Assembly (NCBI GenBank): GCA_011800805.1 | Contig: MPNW01000161.1 | Span: 425,138-489,137 of the forward strand | Source of the DNA: Hirudo medicinalis | Lineage: Eukaryota > Annelida > Clitellata > Hirudinida > Hirudinidae | DNA: 64,000 nucleotides | Direction: 5' to 3' | Part shown: piece by piece, positions 32,716 to 45,276 of the stretch | How positions within the stretch are numbered: the first letter of the stretch is position 1 | Layout: each line of letters begins with the position of its first letter | Position numbers and translations under genes: made by a program | The notes under the pieces: model-generated | The model's input: only the letters and a program-made list of their open reading frames with translations | Database searches by the model: none | What the model was told of the DNA's origin: nothing

Positions 32716-35700
32716 GTGATTTATTGGTTTTATTACTGCTGCAAGCACTTTAACATAACACATTTACATTTGTACTAATCATCATCATCATCATCATCAT
32801 CACCATCATTTGAACAGGAAGGATGGATCTCAAAGAATGTGACTCAAAGAAACTTGCCAAAGGAATGAAGCGACCATTTGGAGTGGCCTCAATTGAAGTG
32901 ACTGACATCTTAAGTGGGAAGATGGATAATGATGATGAAAAACAATATTTCATTCCATTCCTACAGTCAGTAATAATTATCATCATCAGTGTCATCATGC
33001 CATCATCATCACCACTTTTTAACCAGATGTGGAGATCATGATTTCATGGATGTTGTCATCAAAAAGTCCATTGCAGCCAAGGACATAAACCATAAGGGTC
33101 AAGGACTCTGGGTGACAATGAGAAATCTTTTGGGTGATTTGACATCTGTAAGATATTTTGATGTAGCGTGGCTTGCTCAAGAGCTTAAGTTATCGAGTTG
33201 ACGTTGCAGCTTCAAAAAGATTACCCTCACTTGGTTACGAACGCTACCTCGATTGCGAGAAAGATGGGCTTTCCAGAGGTCATCATGCCAGGTTTGGTCG
33301 ATGGCTCTCTTAAACATTGAGGCTAATTTAGAATGATTTGTGTCTTGTGTCATGTGATATAGGGGATGTGAGGAATGACCTGTATGTCACCTTGAAGCAG
33401 GGGGAGTTCAAGAAGGGAGGCCACAAGATGGCAGATAAGAATATTGAAGTGACTCTCACCATTTGTAATGAAAATGGAGAAGTTATAAATGTGAGAGTTG
33501 TTCCTTAATTATGAACTGTTCCTTCGAATTTGATTGGTCAAACTAATTCCTTATTTATTTCGGTTGTTAATAATAATCAATATACAATGCAGCAACAACA
33601 ACAATTAATATTATTATTATGAATATCATCGTTAAAACATTATTACAAATATTATGCACTTAGTAATTCCATTTTCAAGGATAGTAACCGTCATCCTTGA
33701 ACTTGTTTTAGTTGATGCCACATTGAGAAATATAATTTTTAGAATTTAGTTACATGTAGTTTCAAAGCATCAACATTTTTGATGTTTTTCCACAAAAAAT
33801 GTTATTATTTTGTGTGATTTATAGATTCACTGTTGAAGCTCAAGAAGCACGTGCCTGCTGTAAAATTTAATAATTAAGTTTGAGGTTATCAGAGGTTTGA
33901 AATTGTTATGGCAATAAATAGTCATTTTGAATGTAATTTTCTATGAAGGATATTTCTTATATCTTATATTATGTTCCTTTACTTCTTATATTGAAAACCG
34001 TGTATGTTTTAACACGAGGATTAAGTGATGTCTCACAAATATTTGAGATTGAAAGCTTTCAAGAACTCTCACGAAGAATTGTGAATTTAATTCAAATCTT
34101 ATTTAAATATTCATTCCAAGATTTCCCTATTGGTTCCATACTAACTGAAGTCATTCGTAGGATGTTGTTTGAGATATGTGCTGAATTTCACAACGAGACT
34201 TGTTGATCCTTGTGATTTTATCTTCAGAATGTGATAAGTGAAGGTGCTGGAGGTGACATGGTGAGCCACTATAAAAGCATCATTTACTACCATGAAGATA
34301 AACCAAAATGGTTTGAAACTGTAAAGGTGAGAATACATTTTAATTGGTAATCTTATACTGACCAAGAAATATTTTAATTTCCAAGATTTAATTTTTCTGG
34401 TTTAATTGAAATCTTAATTATAGTTCATTCGCGTAGCACTAAGAGCATATGGCCAGAGGCACTTTTTGCTAAAGACTTAAGTGGCGCTCCTTTCCGAGGG
34501 TGCTTGTGGCTTGTGCTTGTCGAGCCGAGTTGCACGGCATATTGTGATTGTTGCCATTACCATCACATTAACAAATACATATTTTGTTATATTTTAATCT
34601 ATTTATTATGAACCTATTTTATGCCTTGTGTTTTCAGATTTCAATTCCTGTCAATGAATCGAGTGGTGTGCATCTCAAGTTTACCATGAAGCACAGATCC
34701 ACTTCTGAAGGTGTGAATTATTTCTTGCTCTTAGTTCTTGCACAGCTGTTCAGATAAAACTTGCAACCTTTTTAAACTTTACTGAATGTATTCAGCCAAG
34801 GACAAAGTAGAGAAATCGTTTGCTATGTCGTACATAAGACTAATGAATGACGACGGGACGACTCTTAGCGACACCATGCATGATCTGCTCGTTTACAAGG
34901 TAATCGCTTGCATAAGGTTAAATTTGTTAAGACATTTTAAAACTTCTTAAATTAATCATTTCTTACTAATTTGTAGTAGAATAATAATCTTTGTTAATTT
35001 GTATTATCAGCTTGACACAAAGAAAACAGATGAAGCTTCAAATGTGTATCTGAAACTTCCATCAACACAAAGAGAATTGCAGAGGATGTCACAGTCAGGG
35101 CAGCCGTTGAAGCCCAACAATATTTCCACTGGTTCACTGTCCCTCAGTACAAGTGATAGTTTCCAGATAAGCACTCTCATCTGCTCCACTAAGCTCACTC
35201 ACAATGGTAGGTTTCTTCCCAACAATATTCATTGGTGGTTCGAAACTCCGGCTATAGAAATATCTCAGTGAGATTTAAGTCCTGCTCCATTAAATCATGC
35301 ACCCCTCCCTTCTGTTCACTGCTGGTGGAATACTTGAGTACAGAAAAATTGAGTACAATTTGTGTTGATTTGACTTATTTACTTCTCAAAATCATAACAT
35401 CAGTGGAACCTTAATAAATTGTCATCAAATTAATTCTGAAGATATTAAAAAGGTACATTAGAAAGCTTAAGAGATGTTGAAACCTTTGCTTTCCAGTGAT
35501 GTGACCAAGTGATGATGTTGTTATTATGCAGTTTGTTGTTCTGCAAAAGAACATAAAAATTATCACTAATAATACATAAGCTATAATTGCTAAATAGGCT
35601 CTGAATTATCAAGCAATTGCATGGATCTGCGTGTTTTGTTTATGAATGTGTATCGAAGATATTTGATTCTTTAATTACTTGTTCAAGTTGATCTGATTGG

Positions 35701-38700
35701 TTTGAAGATATTATAATTATTTGTTAAAGTTGATCTGATTGGTTTGAAAATATTGTAATTATTTGTTAAAGTTGATCTGATTGGTTTGAAAATATTATAA
35801 TTATTTGTTAAAGTTGATCTGATGGGTTTGAAGTTATTATAATTATTTGTTAAAGTTGATCTGATGGGTTTGAAGTTATTATAATTATTTGTTAAAGTTG
35901 ATCTGATTGGTTTGAAGATATTATAATTATTTGTTAAAGTTGATCTGATGGGCTTGTTGAAATGGAGGGAGAATCCAGAAGATCTCGAGCAACTGCTCAG
36001 AGCCTTCATGTTTGTTGATGGAGAAGAAATTGTGAAGGTTCATCAAGATGCATTTTCATCCTTATGTGTTTTCTGGGCTTCAATTATTATGAATTATTTA
36101 TTAATTTCATCAAAATTATATTGGAAGTTTATCATTTTAATTGTGAACTGTTGAGACTGTTTTTTAAATTGTTTAACTTTCCAAGTCATTTGTTTTCTGT
36201 GCAGTTTCTTCAAGACACGTTGGATGCATTGTTCAACATATTAATTGAGAATTCAGATTCAGATCTGTACGACAAGCTCGTCTTCGATGCATTGGTATAA
36301 TATTGTCGGTTCCTCTTTAAATTCCTGAATGAACTGCTGATGAATTTCTCTTCCAGGTTTTCATAATTGGTATCGTCTCGGACTCCAAGTACAGTCAGTT
36401 CAAGCCCGTGCTCGATTCCTACGTGAACGACTCTTTCAGTGCCACTCTTGCTTATGCGTGAGTGCATTTTGGGATGTTATACTTTTTTATATGAGTTATC
36501 ATAGTTTGATTACTTTGAAATCTTTGTAGGATGTTGATATATTATTCATGGGATAGCTGTTCAGTAAGAGTGCATTATTAATTGGTGTCGTGCTTTGCGT
36601 AGTTTGCAGATTGGTTCTCGAGGATTTCTGCCAACTGACTGATGACCAAAACCTCTTCATTTCACTTCCACTTCATCCATGTTAATAAACAACCTTCATA
36701 TTTTTCAGGAAACTCATGGTGGTTCTAAAATGTTACATAGAGGACGAATCAATGATGGAAACTGTTGAACCTGTTATTAAGGCTGTCAAATCACTCGACT
36801 ACATTTTCAAGTTCATTGTCCGTTCGCGACTCCTCTTTGCGTCGTTCGTTGGATTTTTGTGTAAAAGTTGATAAACATAGTAATTGAAATTTCTAGTTGC
36901 TAACAATCATTTTGATAACAAGAGTGACGTTTGTAAATGCAACAACTACAATGTTGCACGAACATTAACAACCAAGTTATTACAATAATAATAAAAATAT
37001 AATAATGACTTACTAAGGATCTTTGTTTGAGTTGTTTTTATTCTTTCAAACAATTATAGAAGAATGACTTCTCAACTTACTCTTGCAGGTTGAATGACAA
37101 TGGAGGAAAGCAGCAATTTGAGATTCTGTTTTGTCAGCTCTTTGAATCCATCAACAACTTGATGAAGGACGGTAGGAGCATCAAGTTGGTGGTGTGTGAC
37201 TGTCTCATCAACATTCTGCCTTCTCTCATCTCTCACGTCCTCCTTGTCTACAATCCAATAGATTTCAGGTTGCCTCAACATTTAAGTCATGAATTAATTT
37301 AAATTTTCCAATCGAAGTGCTTCGACATGAAAAGAATTGTCATTTGTCATTCTCCAGTATGATCCTTGTGGAGTGCATCAACAGTGTCCCAGCAGACAAG
37401 CTGCTCATCAGGAGGATGCATTGCATCAACAGTCTCGTGCACACGCAACTTTTCCTCAGTCCAGGCTTGTTGCTTCTTTGCTTCTCATGGAGCTCTTACA
37501 TTATTTTAAAATTTGTTAAATACACAAATAAATATTCGCTTTCGGCCGACAGAACATTTCAAACTTCTCGAACGTTTCACTCTCCAACTTTGCAATTTTG
37601 CTTCTAAAATTCTTTAACTCTTCTAAAATCCACTCTTCACCTCCAGTTGTCAGTATAGTTTTAATTCCAAATAATAGAAAAAAATAGATCCTGGCTGCTA
37701 TGGCGAAATGCTAATTGAATTAACTAAAAATGGTAAAATAGAATTAGCCGTCGACTTATGCTTACGAGATTGCTTAAAACTGATTTCGGATTTCTCTCGC
37801 ATTCAGAATGCCGAAGAATCCTTCTGCCGGTGATGCTGGACCACGTGTACAGCCTCATGTCGAGTCATATTGAGTCCATGCATGAGCATAACTACAGAGA
37901 CAGCGATCCAGATACAACCAGGTATAAATTGCTTTCTTTTTTATTTGTTTTTGAAATCTCTAATAATTGAGACATCGTTGCATCGTTTAGGTACAATGAA
38001 CTTGACATTTGCATCAAGATCCTTTCCGACGTCATGGATTACGAGTTTAAAAACATGGGGGTGGGTTTTATTGATGGATCTTAAAAATATTCTTTTTATA
38101 TAAAATAAGGTAATTAAAAATCTTTATAAATTCCATGTTGTCTTTTTCCATTGTCAAAATTAAAGAACTATACCATTATTTTTGCATGGGTGGGCAGACC
38201 TCAACACCTAATGAAGACATGATGATCATCAGCAAGAAGATGCTCAGGCTGGTGACAAAAACTGTCATATACCTTGACAAAGAATCTTCCCTCATTGTGA
38301 GTCGATGACTGATGGTTGCAAGTTAACCAATAATTAAATGTTTCACAATGGAATTCAAATCACCTCTTGCATCAATTGAAGGGTAACTGCGTGGCAGTGA
38401 TGACCTCCATCTTGAGGCAGATGACTGAGTATCAGTACACTCAGTACATCACCAGGTTCGAGACTCCCTTCGACCTGCTCGATTACCTCATGGAGATTTT
38501 GATGATCTTCGAGGAGTTGATAACCAGGAACGTCTATCCTCCAGATTGGAACGAAATGATCCTCCTTCAGAACTGGTCGGTTTTTTGGAATTCAATTTCA
38601 AAAAGAATAAAGAAGAATAAAGACATCTTTCATTGGCAGGGTTTTTCTGAATACCTTGAAGTATTTCTCAAACACCATCAGGAGTGAATTCACAACCTCA

Positions 38701-39342
38701 TTCTGTTGTGATGTGAGTTTCTTAGTTTAATTTGTTTATCTTAAATATTAATTTTGGTCTTTATTTATATGTTGTTACAACCTAACAGCATAACTGAACT
38801 CGTAATATTATTTTATTCTCACGAGTATATTTACGAGTATATCTTATGAATTACTTGCTTTCAGCTTTGGAAAAGGTTCTTCTTGAGTTCCATAGCTTTC
38901 ATTGTCCAAAAGCCACTACAACTGGAAAACTTTTCTCCTGCTAAGAGGAACAAGATAACCTCTTGGTAATCATTATCAAATCTTGCCCTTGCTTTTAAAT
39001 GTTTTTCCAATTAAAAATGAAATTGAGTAGTAATATTCCACTTATTATTATTGTTATTAGAATTAAGACACACCAATCTTCTTGCCAAATTAAATTAAAC
39101 TTTGATTTGCTCTCAAATTTGTAAATATTTATTTGAATTTCAGCTATAAAGACATGAGGATTGAAGCAGGGTTGGAAATTCGTTCCATGTGGAACAACCT
39201 CGGTGAGTTGTAATTTAACACACCACAACACAATACAACACAACAAGAACTTAAGAATGGAATAGTTCAATAACATGTTAGGTAATACCTTATAAGTAAT
39301 TACAGAGCTATGATTGATAATAGTAAGATAACAATGTAATTG

Positions 39343-39382
<40 letters not shown>

Positions 39383-42300
39383 GATAACAATATAATTGAT
39401 TTATCAATTATAGGTCAGCACAAGTTGGAGTTCATTCCAGAAATAGTTGGACCTTTTCTTCAGATGACTCTCATTCCTGAGAGGGGTAGTCATTCCCTTT
39501 CACAATTGGAGTCCTAAGATTATAAATATTGAAATTCAAATACATTGAAAATGTTTATTTTATGCAACATTGCATAAAAACATTGAAATGAATACTTAAT
39601 TAGTAATTCATGAGAACCTCAAAAATAATTGTTTCAATTCGATTCCCTCTCAAGAGCTGAGGAAGAAGACCATTCCAATATTCTTTGACATGATGCAAGC
39701 TGAATTCATGGGATCGACTGCAAACATTAAGAGAAACTTCCTCAAGGTTTTCCAATCATTTGTTTCTTGTTTTATGTATAACATATATTTAATAATTCAA
39801 AAATATATTCTCATGAAATCATAATAATTCAAAAATATATTCTTTCCAGTTTGAGCATGAACTCATTGACCGGATTGATAAATTTGTGAAAGAAGGCCAA
39901 GGAGACGAGTCATACAAGGAAATGTTCTACGAGATGTGAGACGTAATATTTTTTTATTTGTACAAGTTTTATTGATTGTCGAAATAATTGTATGAATAAC
40001 ATAAAATTGTATGTAATTAATCTGCTTAACCTCACAATTTTAAACTAAGAACTGATAAAATTTTGTGTGAATTTCTTCTGTAACAGAGTTGTTAGATCAT
40101 GGAACTCCCTTCTCGTCGATGTTATAAATTCATCATCTGTTTCTCGTTCAGCTATTCATGAACCTTAAATCAATACCTCTCCTACAAATTGTGTCTTTGC
40201 GTGCCCACAAACGAATGTATTTAATTTTTATTTTTGAGCTGCTGGGGCTTAGTTTTGTTTATTGCTGTCATCATTGTTTTCAAATTTGCATTTCTGTTTT
40301 CTTGAGTACACTTGGTCATGCAAGAGGTCAAACGACCCTTCGACCAAAGTTGATAATAAATAAATAAATAAATAAATAAATAATATAACTAAGAAAAAGA
40401 TTATTTTTTAATGTACACCTTGACTCATCATTGATACTGTTATTACCATCAACATTTTATTTCATCAACAACATTTCTTGTGAAAGTTTGTTAATGAATA
40501 TTAATCCTGGGTTATGAAGCATTTAAAAAATAATGTATTTATGATATTTATTATATTATTATTATTATTATTATTATTATTGATTATTGATTATAATATG
40601 CTTCACAGTTAACAAATTATGGAATGTCTCTAATATGCCTTTTTTTAGCATACGAGAAAAATGTGAGAGTCACAAGTTCATGAAGGATCAAGGTCTGACC
40701 TTTGTGGACATTATAAAGGACCTGTTCACTCTGCTGCTTCAGTATCGATCGGTCTTCAGGGAAGACAACCACGACAACAAAATGAGCTGCATCGTCAGCC
40801 TCCTTGTAAGTTTCGGTCATTACTTTTAGTTTGTTGTTTCTCGTAATTATTCAAATTTATCGATCATAACAGTTGTTTATAATTGCTATAGAATAGTTCA
40901 CTACATTATGCTAATTAAGTGTCTCTAATTGTGCATGTGATGATTACGATGGAGGATAGGTTAAAAAATGTAATTATTTTCATTGAATTATTCTTTTCAA
41001 CACCAGAACTTCTACCGTGACATTGGCAGGGACGAGCTCTACATAAGATGCCTCAATGAACTTTGTGCCCTTCATTTAGAGTGCGAAAACTATACAGAAG
41101 CTGGTTACACTCTCATGACCTATGCAAAGATGCTCAGGGTGAAGTTACTTTTGACAATATTTATTCAGTTCATTTGAAATTTTATTTGGAAATATTTAAT
41201 TATATAACTATATTCAATAAGCTTATTCCATTAATTTCCATGTCAATCTATTATTCAGTGGACAGATGAAAAGTTGCATTCCATGCTGCTGAGTTCAGCA
41301 TGTCCTGAGTTAGACACCCACAGAAAGTTGAAGGAGCATCTCTACTATGAGATAATTTCATGCTTTGATAAAGGAAAGGTCGGTTCATATCAATTTGTCC
41401 CCATTCAGATTTAAACTGAATTTAAGTTGCACAGATTTAAAAAAAAATTTTTTTATCACTTCCCAAAATAAATGCATGCTACATTCAAATGGAATTGAAT
41501 AAAATTAGAAAGAATAACCGTTGTTTGCAGGTGTGGGAAATGGGCATCGAACTCTGTAAGGAACTTGCTCAGCAATGTGAAGTTGAGACGTTCGATTACA
41601 TTCAACTCTCCCTCATCCTCGTGAGGCTTAATTTATTAATGATTGGGACTTGATTAATTAATCAATAATCAAGACTCACTTAGCTTATTATTCAATTATC
41701 AACCATTTGCAAATCCTTCAATAAGTGTTTGGATCTAATTGAAGTGGTTCTTTGTATAAGTACAGTACAATGTAATTCTACTTTGTTCTCAATGCCAACT
41801 ATAACCAACTATTAGCCATAACAACAGTCGCTGTCATAACTTTTGTAACTTTTGTCTCTCACCCGATGGTCGTTGGTTCTGCAGACGAAGCAGGCGGATT
41901 TGTACGACTCGATCATGAAGAAGGTGAGGCCCGAACCCGAGTACTTCAGGGTCGGATATTTCGGACTCGGATTTCCTCCATTTCTCCAGGTAAAAATATT
42001 TGTGTTGCTGTTATTATTATCATTATTTTTATTACTATTATTTGTTATTGTTTGTGTGATGACATGTATTTCTTACATTCACCTTTTTATTAGAACCGAA
42101 CATTTGTGCATCGAGGCAAAGAGTACGAGAGGTTGTCAGATTTTGTGTCGAGGCTTCTCAACCAGTTCCCCAATGCTCAGGTAGAAGCACTTTTTGATTT
42201 AAAAATTGATAATTTGGTTTTTAAAATTTACTTTTAAACATAATTCTTAGCTTCTGAAAACCTTGAACCAACCAGGAGATGACATCAAAGAGCACCCTGT

Positions 42301-45276
42301 CCAATGTAATGACTTGTTTTTGGCAATACGTCTTGTGCATATTTAATTACTTACTTTTATCACTATTGGCATCATTAATATTAATGTGGTGACGTCATGC
42401 AATTCATATTGCCTGAAAAACTATGGAATGTCATTCTGAACAAAATTATCTGATCACATTGTGATAAATTTTCTCCTTGTGACCTTGAACTCTGAGACCA
42501 TACTTATTGCTCTCCTTCATCAGATCTTCAAATCAACAAAGTGACACCAGTAATGGAGTTGAAAGACCACCTCATTGGTAAAAGACTGAGTGAGCAAATT
42601 CTCAAGTAAAGTCATTTATGATTGCTACATTATTTATGATTGTTGCATTATTTGTATTGTGTAATATTTTTTGCAGATATTTTAAAGTTAATGAGGTTCA
42701 GAAATTCACCTGTTCACGCAAAAAGGACGAATCAACCAATGAAGTGTCTGTGAGTTCTTCGATGACCTCGGTGCATCGTGCTGTTGAAATAAATTATCTT
42801 AAATTCTGCTACTCTGTCTGAGTTGTTCCGTTCGATATTGCAGTTTAAGGCGTGCGATTGTCTTCCATTGAATTTGAAGTTGTATGGTGCGTTAGAAGTT
42901 TTGGTAGTTCTCAGTTGTTTTGTTAATTGTTCCAGTCAATGTGGCTTGAGAGAACCATCCTTGTGACGTCATGCTCCCTTCCTGGAATCCTTCATTGGTT
43001 TCCTGTCACTTCAACCCAAACAGTTTGATATCATTTTTGCCATCTCTCCTTTTCATCGTCACCAAATGTTTACGTTCCAATCCTCCTTGACCTTCGCAGG
43101 TGGATGTCAGTCCTCTTGAATTGGCCACGGAAACCATCGAGGAGACAAACACAAAGTTGAAATCTCTTGTGGATCAGCAGTTGAGTGATCCAACGTCGAG
43201 AATTGATCAACTCAGCATGGTCATCAATGGAGTGGTCGATGCTGCTGTTAATGGAGGAATTGCCAACTATAAGGTTTGTGTGAGGATCAGTAAGGCTGTG
43301 AATAGACTAAACTCTTTTGAAAAATGCATTTTATAAAGAGTGAACATTAATTAACATAAATATTGATTTGGCTGAATATTTGATGGAAATGGAGACTCTG
43401 TAATTGAATCATTCACTTAAGGTTGATCTGAAGAATGTCACCTGCATTTGGAGCACTTTTGAATGATTATATTTATTTCTCTCAGGTGTTTTACTCTGAA
43501 AAGTATCTGAAAGAACATCCATCTCATGAGGAGCAGATGTTAATAACTCGACTCAAGCAGTACACGACCTCTCAGGTATGGATCCACCTCTTTACCTTAT
43601 AATCCATGCATCGATTCAATGTAACATGTGATGATGAGGTTGTATGCCACATCAGTTAAGTTACAGTAATCCATGTTTTAATGGAAGAAGTGCTGAAGTG
43701 GAGAATTTAAAGCTCCTTTAATGCTTCTGATGTAAATATATTTACTTTGTCAGTCAATTGACATTAGATTGCACAATAATGTGATATTGAATGCAAGAAT
43801 GTGAATCAAATGATGAGCTTGTTTTAATTTAATTCCAGCTCATCATCCTGAGATTTGCTCTCGACATCCACCACAAGAGGGCGCCAGAAAACCTTCAAGC
43901 CTTTCACTCGCACATGGAGCAGAGGTATGCCGAAATGAAGAAGAGCCTGGAAAAGGACTACGGCATCAAGGTTTGCCTCATTAAAATAACTTTTAAGACT
44001 TAATATCATGCTGCCTAACCATTCATAATTATCCTTCTTTTGGTTGGAATTGAGTTAAGGCAAAACAAATGCTTGCAGTTGAAAGATGACGATGCATCGT
44101 ACGAGGATTCGGATTACGTATCTTCCGTCCACATCAGAAGAACATCGTCGCACGAACAAGATGACTTCAACAAGTAGCATTCGTCGTTCATTTTTATTTT
44201 ACCACAACATTGTAACTTATAATACAAATATTACGATAGGAGGAGGAAATAATTCCTCGTCATTTTAATCGGTTATTCTTACTCGTGTCAGTAATTATTC
44301 AGTAATTAATTATTTGCTTGCTGCCAGGCAATCGCAACTGTCAAGTTCAAGGTTAAACATCCCTTTGAGGGTTCATGGAAGCAGCAACTCTCCCAGATCA
44401 GAGTTTGTCATTTTTAACAACTTTTTTCAAAACATTTCTCTAAGAAGAACATTACAACTTTTAATTGCCAGATGCAAAACAGTATTATTTGATCATGATA
44501 ACTTAATGACCATTAAGCTAAAACAGAATTTATAACCATTTCATTCCAGGCAATCCCCGTCATCTTCGAGTCTGTCGATTGAACTCCGACTGAAAGGAAA
44601 ACCGTCGGGTTCCAGGACTTCCTTCGGTTCAACCTCCTTGGACTTCCTGGGGCAAAGACAGAGTGCCTCACCCAGAGTCTCTGGTTCCTCTCTCATCAAG
44701 GGCGTTGATCTTCAGAACTTCCTTTCAGAAGTGAATCTCAAGAAATAAGTTTTAAATCTCTAAATGTTTACATCTGAGTTAATAAGTCAAGACATGAGTT
44801 AAATTTTTCAGCAAGCATCTCCATTGAGGTCGAACAAGGGTGATAGTGGGACATTGAAGGTTCAGCAGAGACAAACGACAGCCATAAGTCCCACTTTTGA
44901 AGATCCACCACCCCTACCAAAGAAAACAAGCCATGCCGATTATGCAAACATCGAGGTGGATCTTAAGGGAGGCCAGTCCGATGGCTTCCTTGCCCGCAGG
45001 GACACCCACAAAGACAGGGTTTGTTAGATCGCCATCATGACACAGCCATTGTGTCACTCTCACTTATGTAATTAATTTTAATTAATATGTTAAGGATACA
45101 TTTCTTTCATAAAGCAGTCTTAAATTGGTGTTGGTTGTATTTAATAATGAAAATTAATGCAGTTAAGTGAAAATGTTTCTATAATCTTTTGGCAGCCGAA
45201 GCTTCCATTGCCAACAACCTTGCCTCCAAAAAGATACAAAAAAGTTCCTAATGACTCTGAAATGAATTCCTCCTAG
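29542..45276 (+). CDS. DOCK1: DOCK-A (DOCK1/2/5, myoblast city/CED-5) Rac guanine-nucleotide exchange factor
   Basis: Fifty-one exons, listed in the five region entries below, encode roughly 1,750 residues in the canonical order SH3, helical linker, DHR-1 lipid-binding domain, armadillo-like repeats, DHR-2 catalytic domain and a proline-rich tail. Family role: an atypical GEF that with ELMO activates Rac at the plasma membrane for cell migration, phagocytosis and myoblast fusion. Assignment to subfamily A rather than B rests on the tail, where PPLPKK and ADYANI parallel the DOCK1 end. The first exon and one exon between 30,478 and 31,710 were not found. Many donors depart from GTAAGT (for example GTTTGT, GTTGGT, GTCAGT), yet phases agree at the junctions I checked. 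The intron before 35,940 contains the 42-bp minisatellite. Other introns hold a LINE tail, a SINE trace and TAA arrays. Confidence 0.93.
32820..35206 (+). other. DOCK1: DOCK exons 10-17: DHR-1 (C2-like) domain
   Basis: Exons: 32820-32965, 33027-33147, 33210-33291, 33363-33490, 34228-34326, 34638-34710, 34796-34899, 35011-35206. Signature segments are [69 protein letters not shown] and [17 protein letters not shown]. In DOCK1 this domain binds phosphatidylinositol-3,4,5-trisphosphate and brings the protein to the membrane. Note (CATCATCAC)n-like simple sequence in the two introns beside the exon starting at 32,820. Confidence 0.92.
34430..34560. repeat. SINE trace in a DOCK intron
   Basis: The intron between exons 14 and 15 contains CCAGAGGCACTTTTTGC, GTGGCGCTCCTTTCCGAGGG and CGAGCCGAGTTGCACGGCAT. 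These resemble the elements at 7,075-7,265 and near 800. Old and partial. Confidence 0.4.
35686..35957 (+). repeat. 42-bp minisatellite that duplicates a splice acceptor and exon start
   Basis: Seven acceptor-like sites, T(T/C)AAAG or TTCAAG followed by TTGATCTGAT, occur exactly 42 bp apart. The exon-like bases start at 35,688, 35,730, 35,772, 35,814, 35,856, 35,898 and 35,940. The last is the real start of DOCK exon 18 (coding VDLMGLLKW). Units differ mainly at GATTGG/GATGGG and AAGATATTAT/AAGTTATTAT. Each unit thus contains the intron end plus about 17 bases of exon. Because each unit carries an in-frame TAA about nine codons after the acceptor, only use of the last copy keeps the frame open. 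Confidence 0.95.
35940..39935 (+). other. DOCK1: DOCK exons 18-33: armadillo-like helical region
   Basis: Exons: 35940-36037, 36205-36294, 36357-36457, 36709-36843, 37089-37268, 37358-37458, 37807-37921, 37991-38060, 38198-38296, 38382-38575, 38640-38712, 38865-38965, 39144-39202, 39414-39485, 39655-39746, 39850-39935. Landmarks are [114 protein letters not shown] and [15 protein letters not shown]. They follow DOCK1 residue for residue in order. Confidence 0.92.
39341..39382. repeat. (TAA)n microsatellite in a DOCK intron
   Basis: A TAA array of about 40 bp directly upstream of the acceptor of the exon at 39,414. A further ATT array lies at about 40,553-40,582 in a later intron. Confidence 0.9.
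40085..40385 (+). mobile_element. LINE 3' end with (AAAT)n tail in a DOCK intron
   Basis: The first 90 bases read [24 protein letters not shown] codons, the C-terminal end of a non-LTR ORF2 (compare RVVNxWNxLP). A 3' UTR follows, with CATGCAAGAGGTCAAACGAC and CCTTCGACCAAAG, and then a TAAATAAATAAA tail at 40,346-40,384. The insertion is in the sense orientation of the host gene. Confidence 0.65.
40649..43973 (+). other. DOCK1: DOCK exons 34-46: DHR-2 catalytic domain
   Basis: Exons: 40649-40805, 41007-41138, 41259-41378, 41531-41620, 41885-41989, 42094-42180, 42251-42305, 42524-42605, 42677-42749, 42936-43022, 43100-43273, 43486-43575, 43839-43973. Landmarks are [42 protein letters not shown]-like [75 protein letters not shown] and [12 protein letters not shown]. 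The [16 protein letters not shown] stretch covers the loop that in DHR-2 domains ejects nucleotide and magnesium from the GTPase. The domain looks intact. Confidence 0.93.
44079..45276 (+). other. DOCK1: DOCK exons 47-51: serine- and proline-rich tail
   Basis: Exons: 44079-44173, 44328-44402, 44550-44730, 44812-45018, 45196-45276 (TAG). The tail is serine-rich ([20 protein letters not shown]). It carries PPPLPKK, a perfect PxLPxK ligand for the Crk N-terminal SH3 domain, then [11 protein letters not shown] and a final [15 protein letters not shown]. It is shorter than the vertebrate DOCK1 tail. A different splice choice would end the protein at the TAG immediately after 44,173. Confidence 0.82.

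Noticed and set aside
35683..36009. Minus-strand 108-codon frame with repeating [13 protein letters not shown]
   Set aside because: It is the antisense reading of the 42-bp minisatellite. Because 42 is a multiple of three, any frame without a stop in one unit stays open.
42744..42848. A 6-nt DOCK microexon (TTTAAG, encoding FK) with a GC donor between the exons ending near 42,743 and starting at 42,936
   Set aside because: It would restore NEFKSMW, but the strong GTGAGT donor after 42,749 gives NEVSSMWLERT with the same length and phase. The simpler model needs no unusual site.
44174..44176. TAG directly after DOCK residues DDFNK as the true end of the protein
   Set aside because: A GTAGCA donor overlaps it, and downstream exons keep phase and encode a DOCK1-like PPLPKK/ADYANI tail. 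It remains possible as a short isoform.
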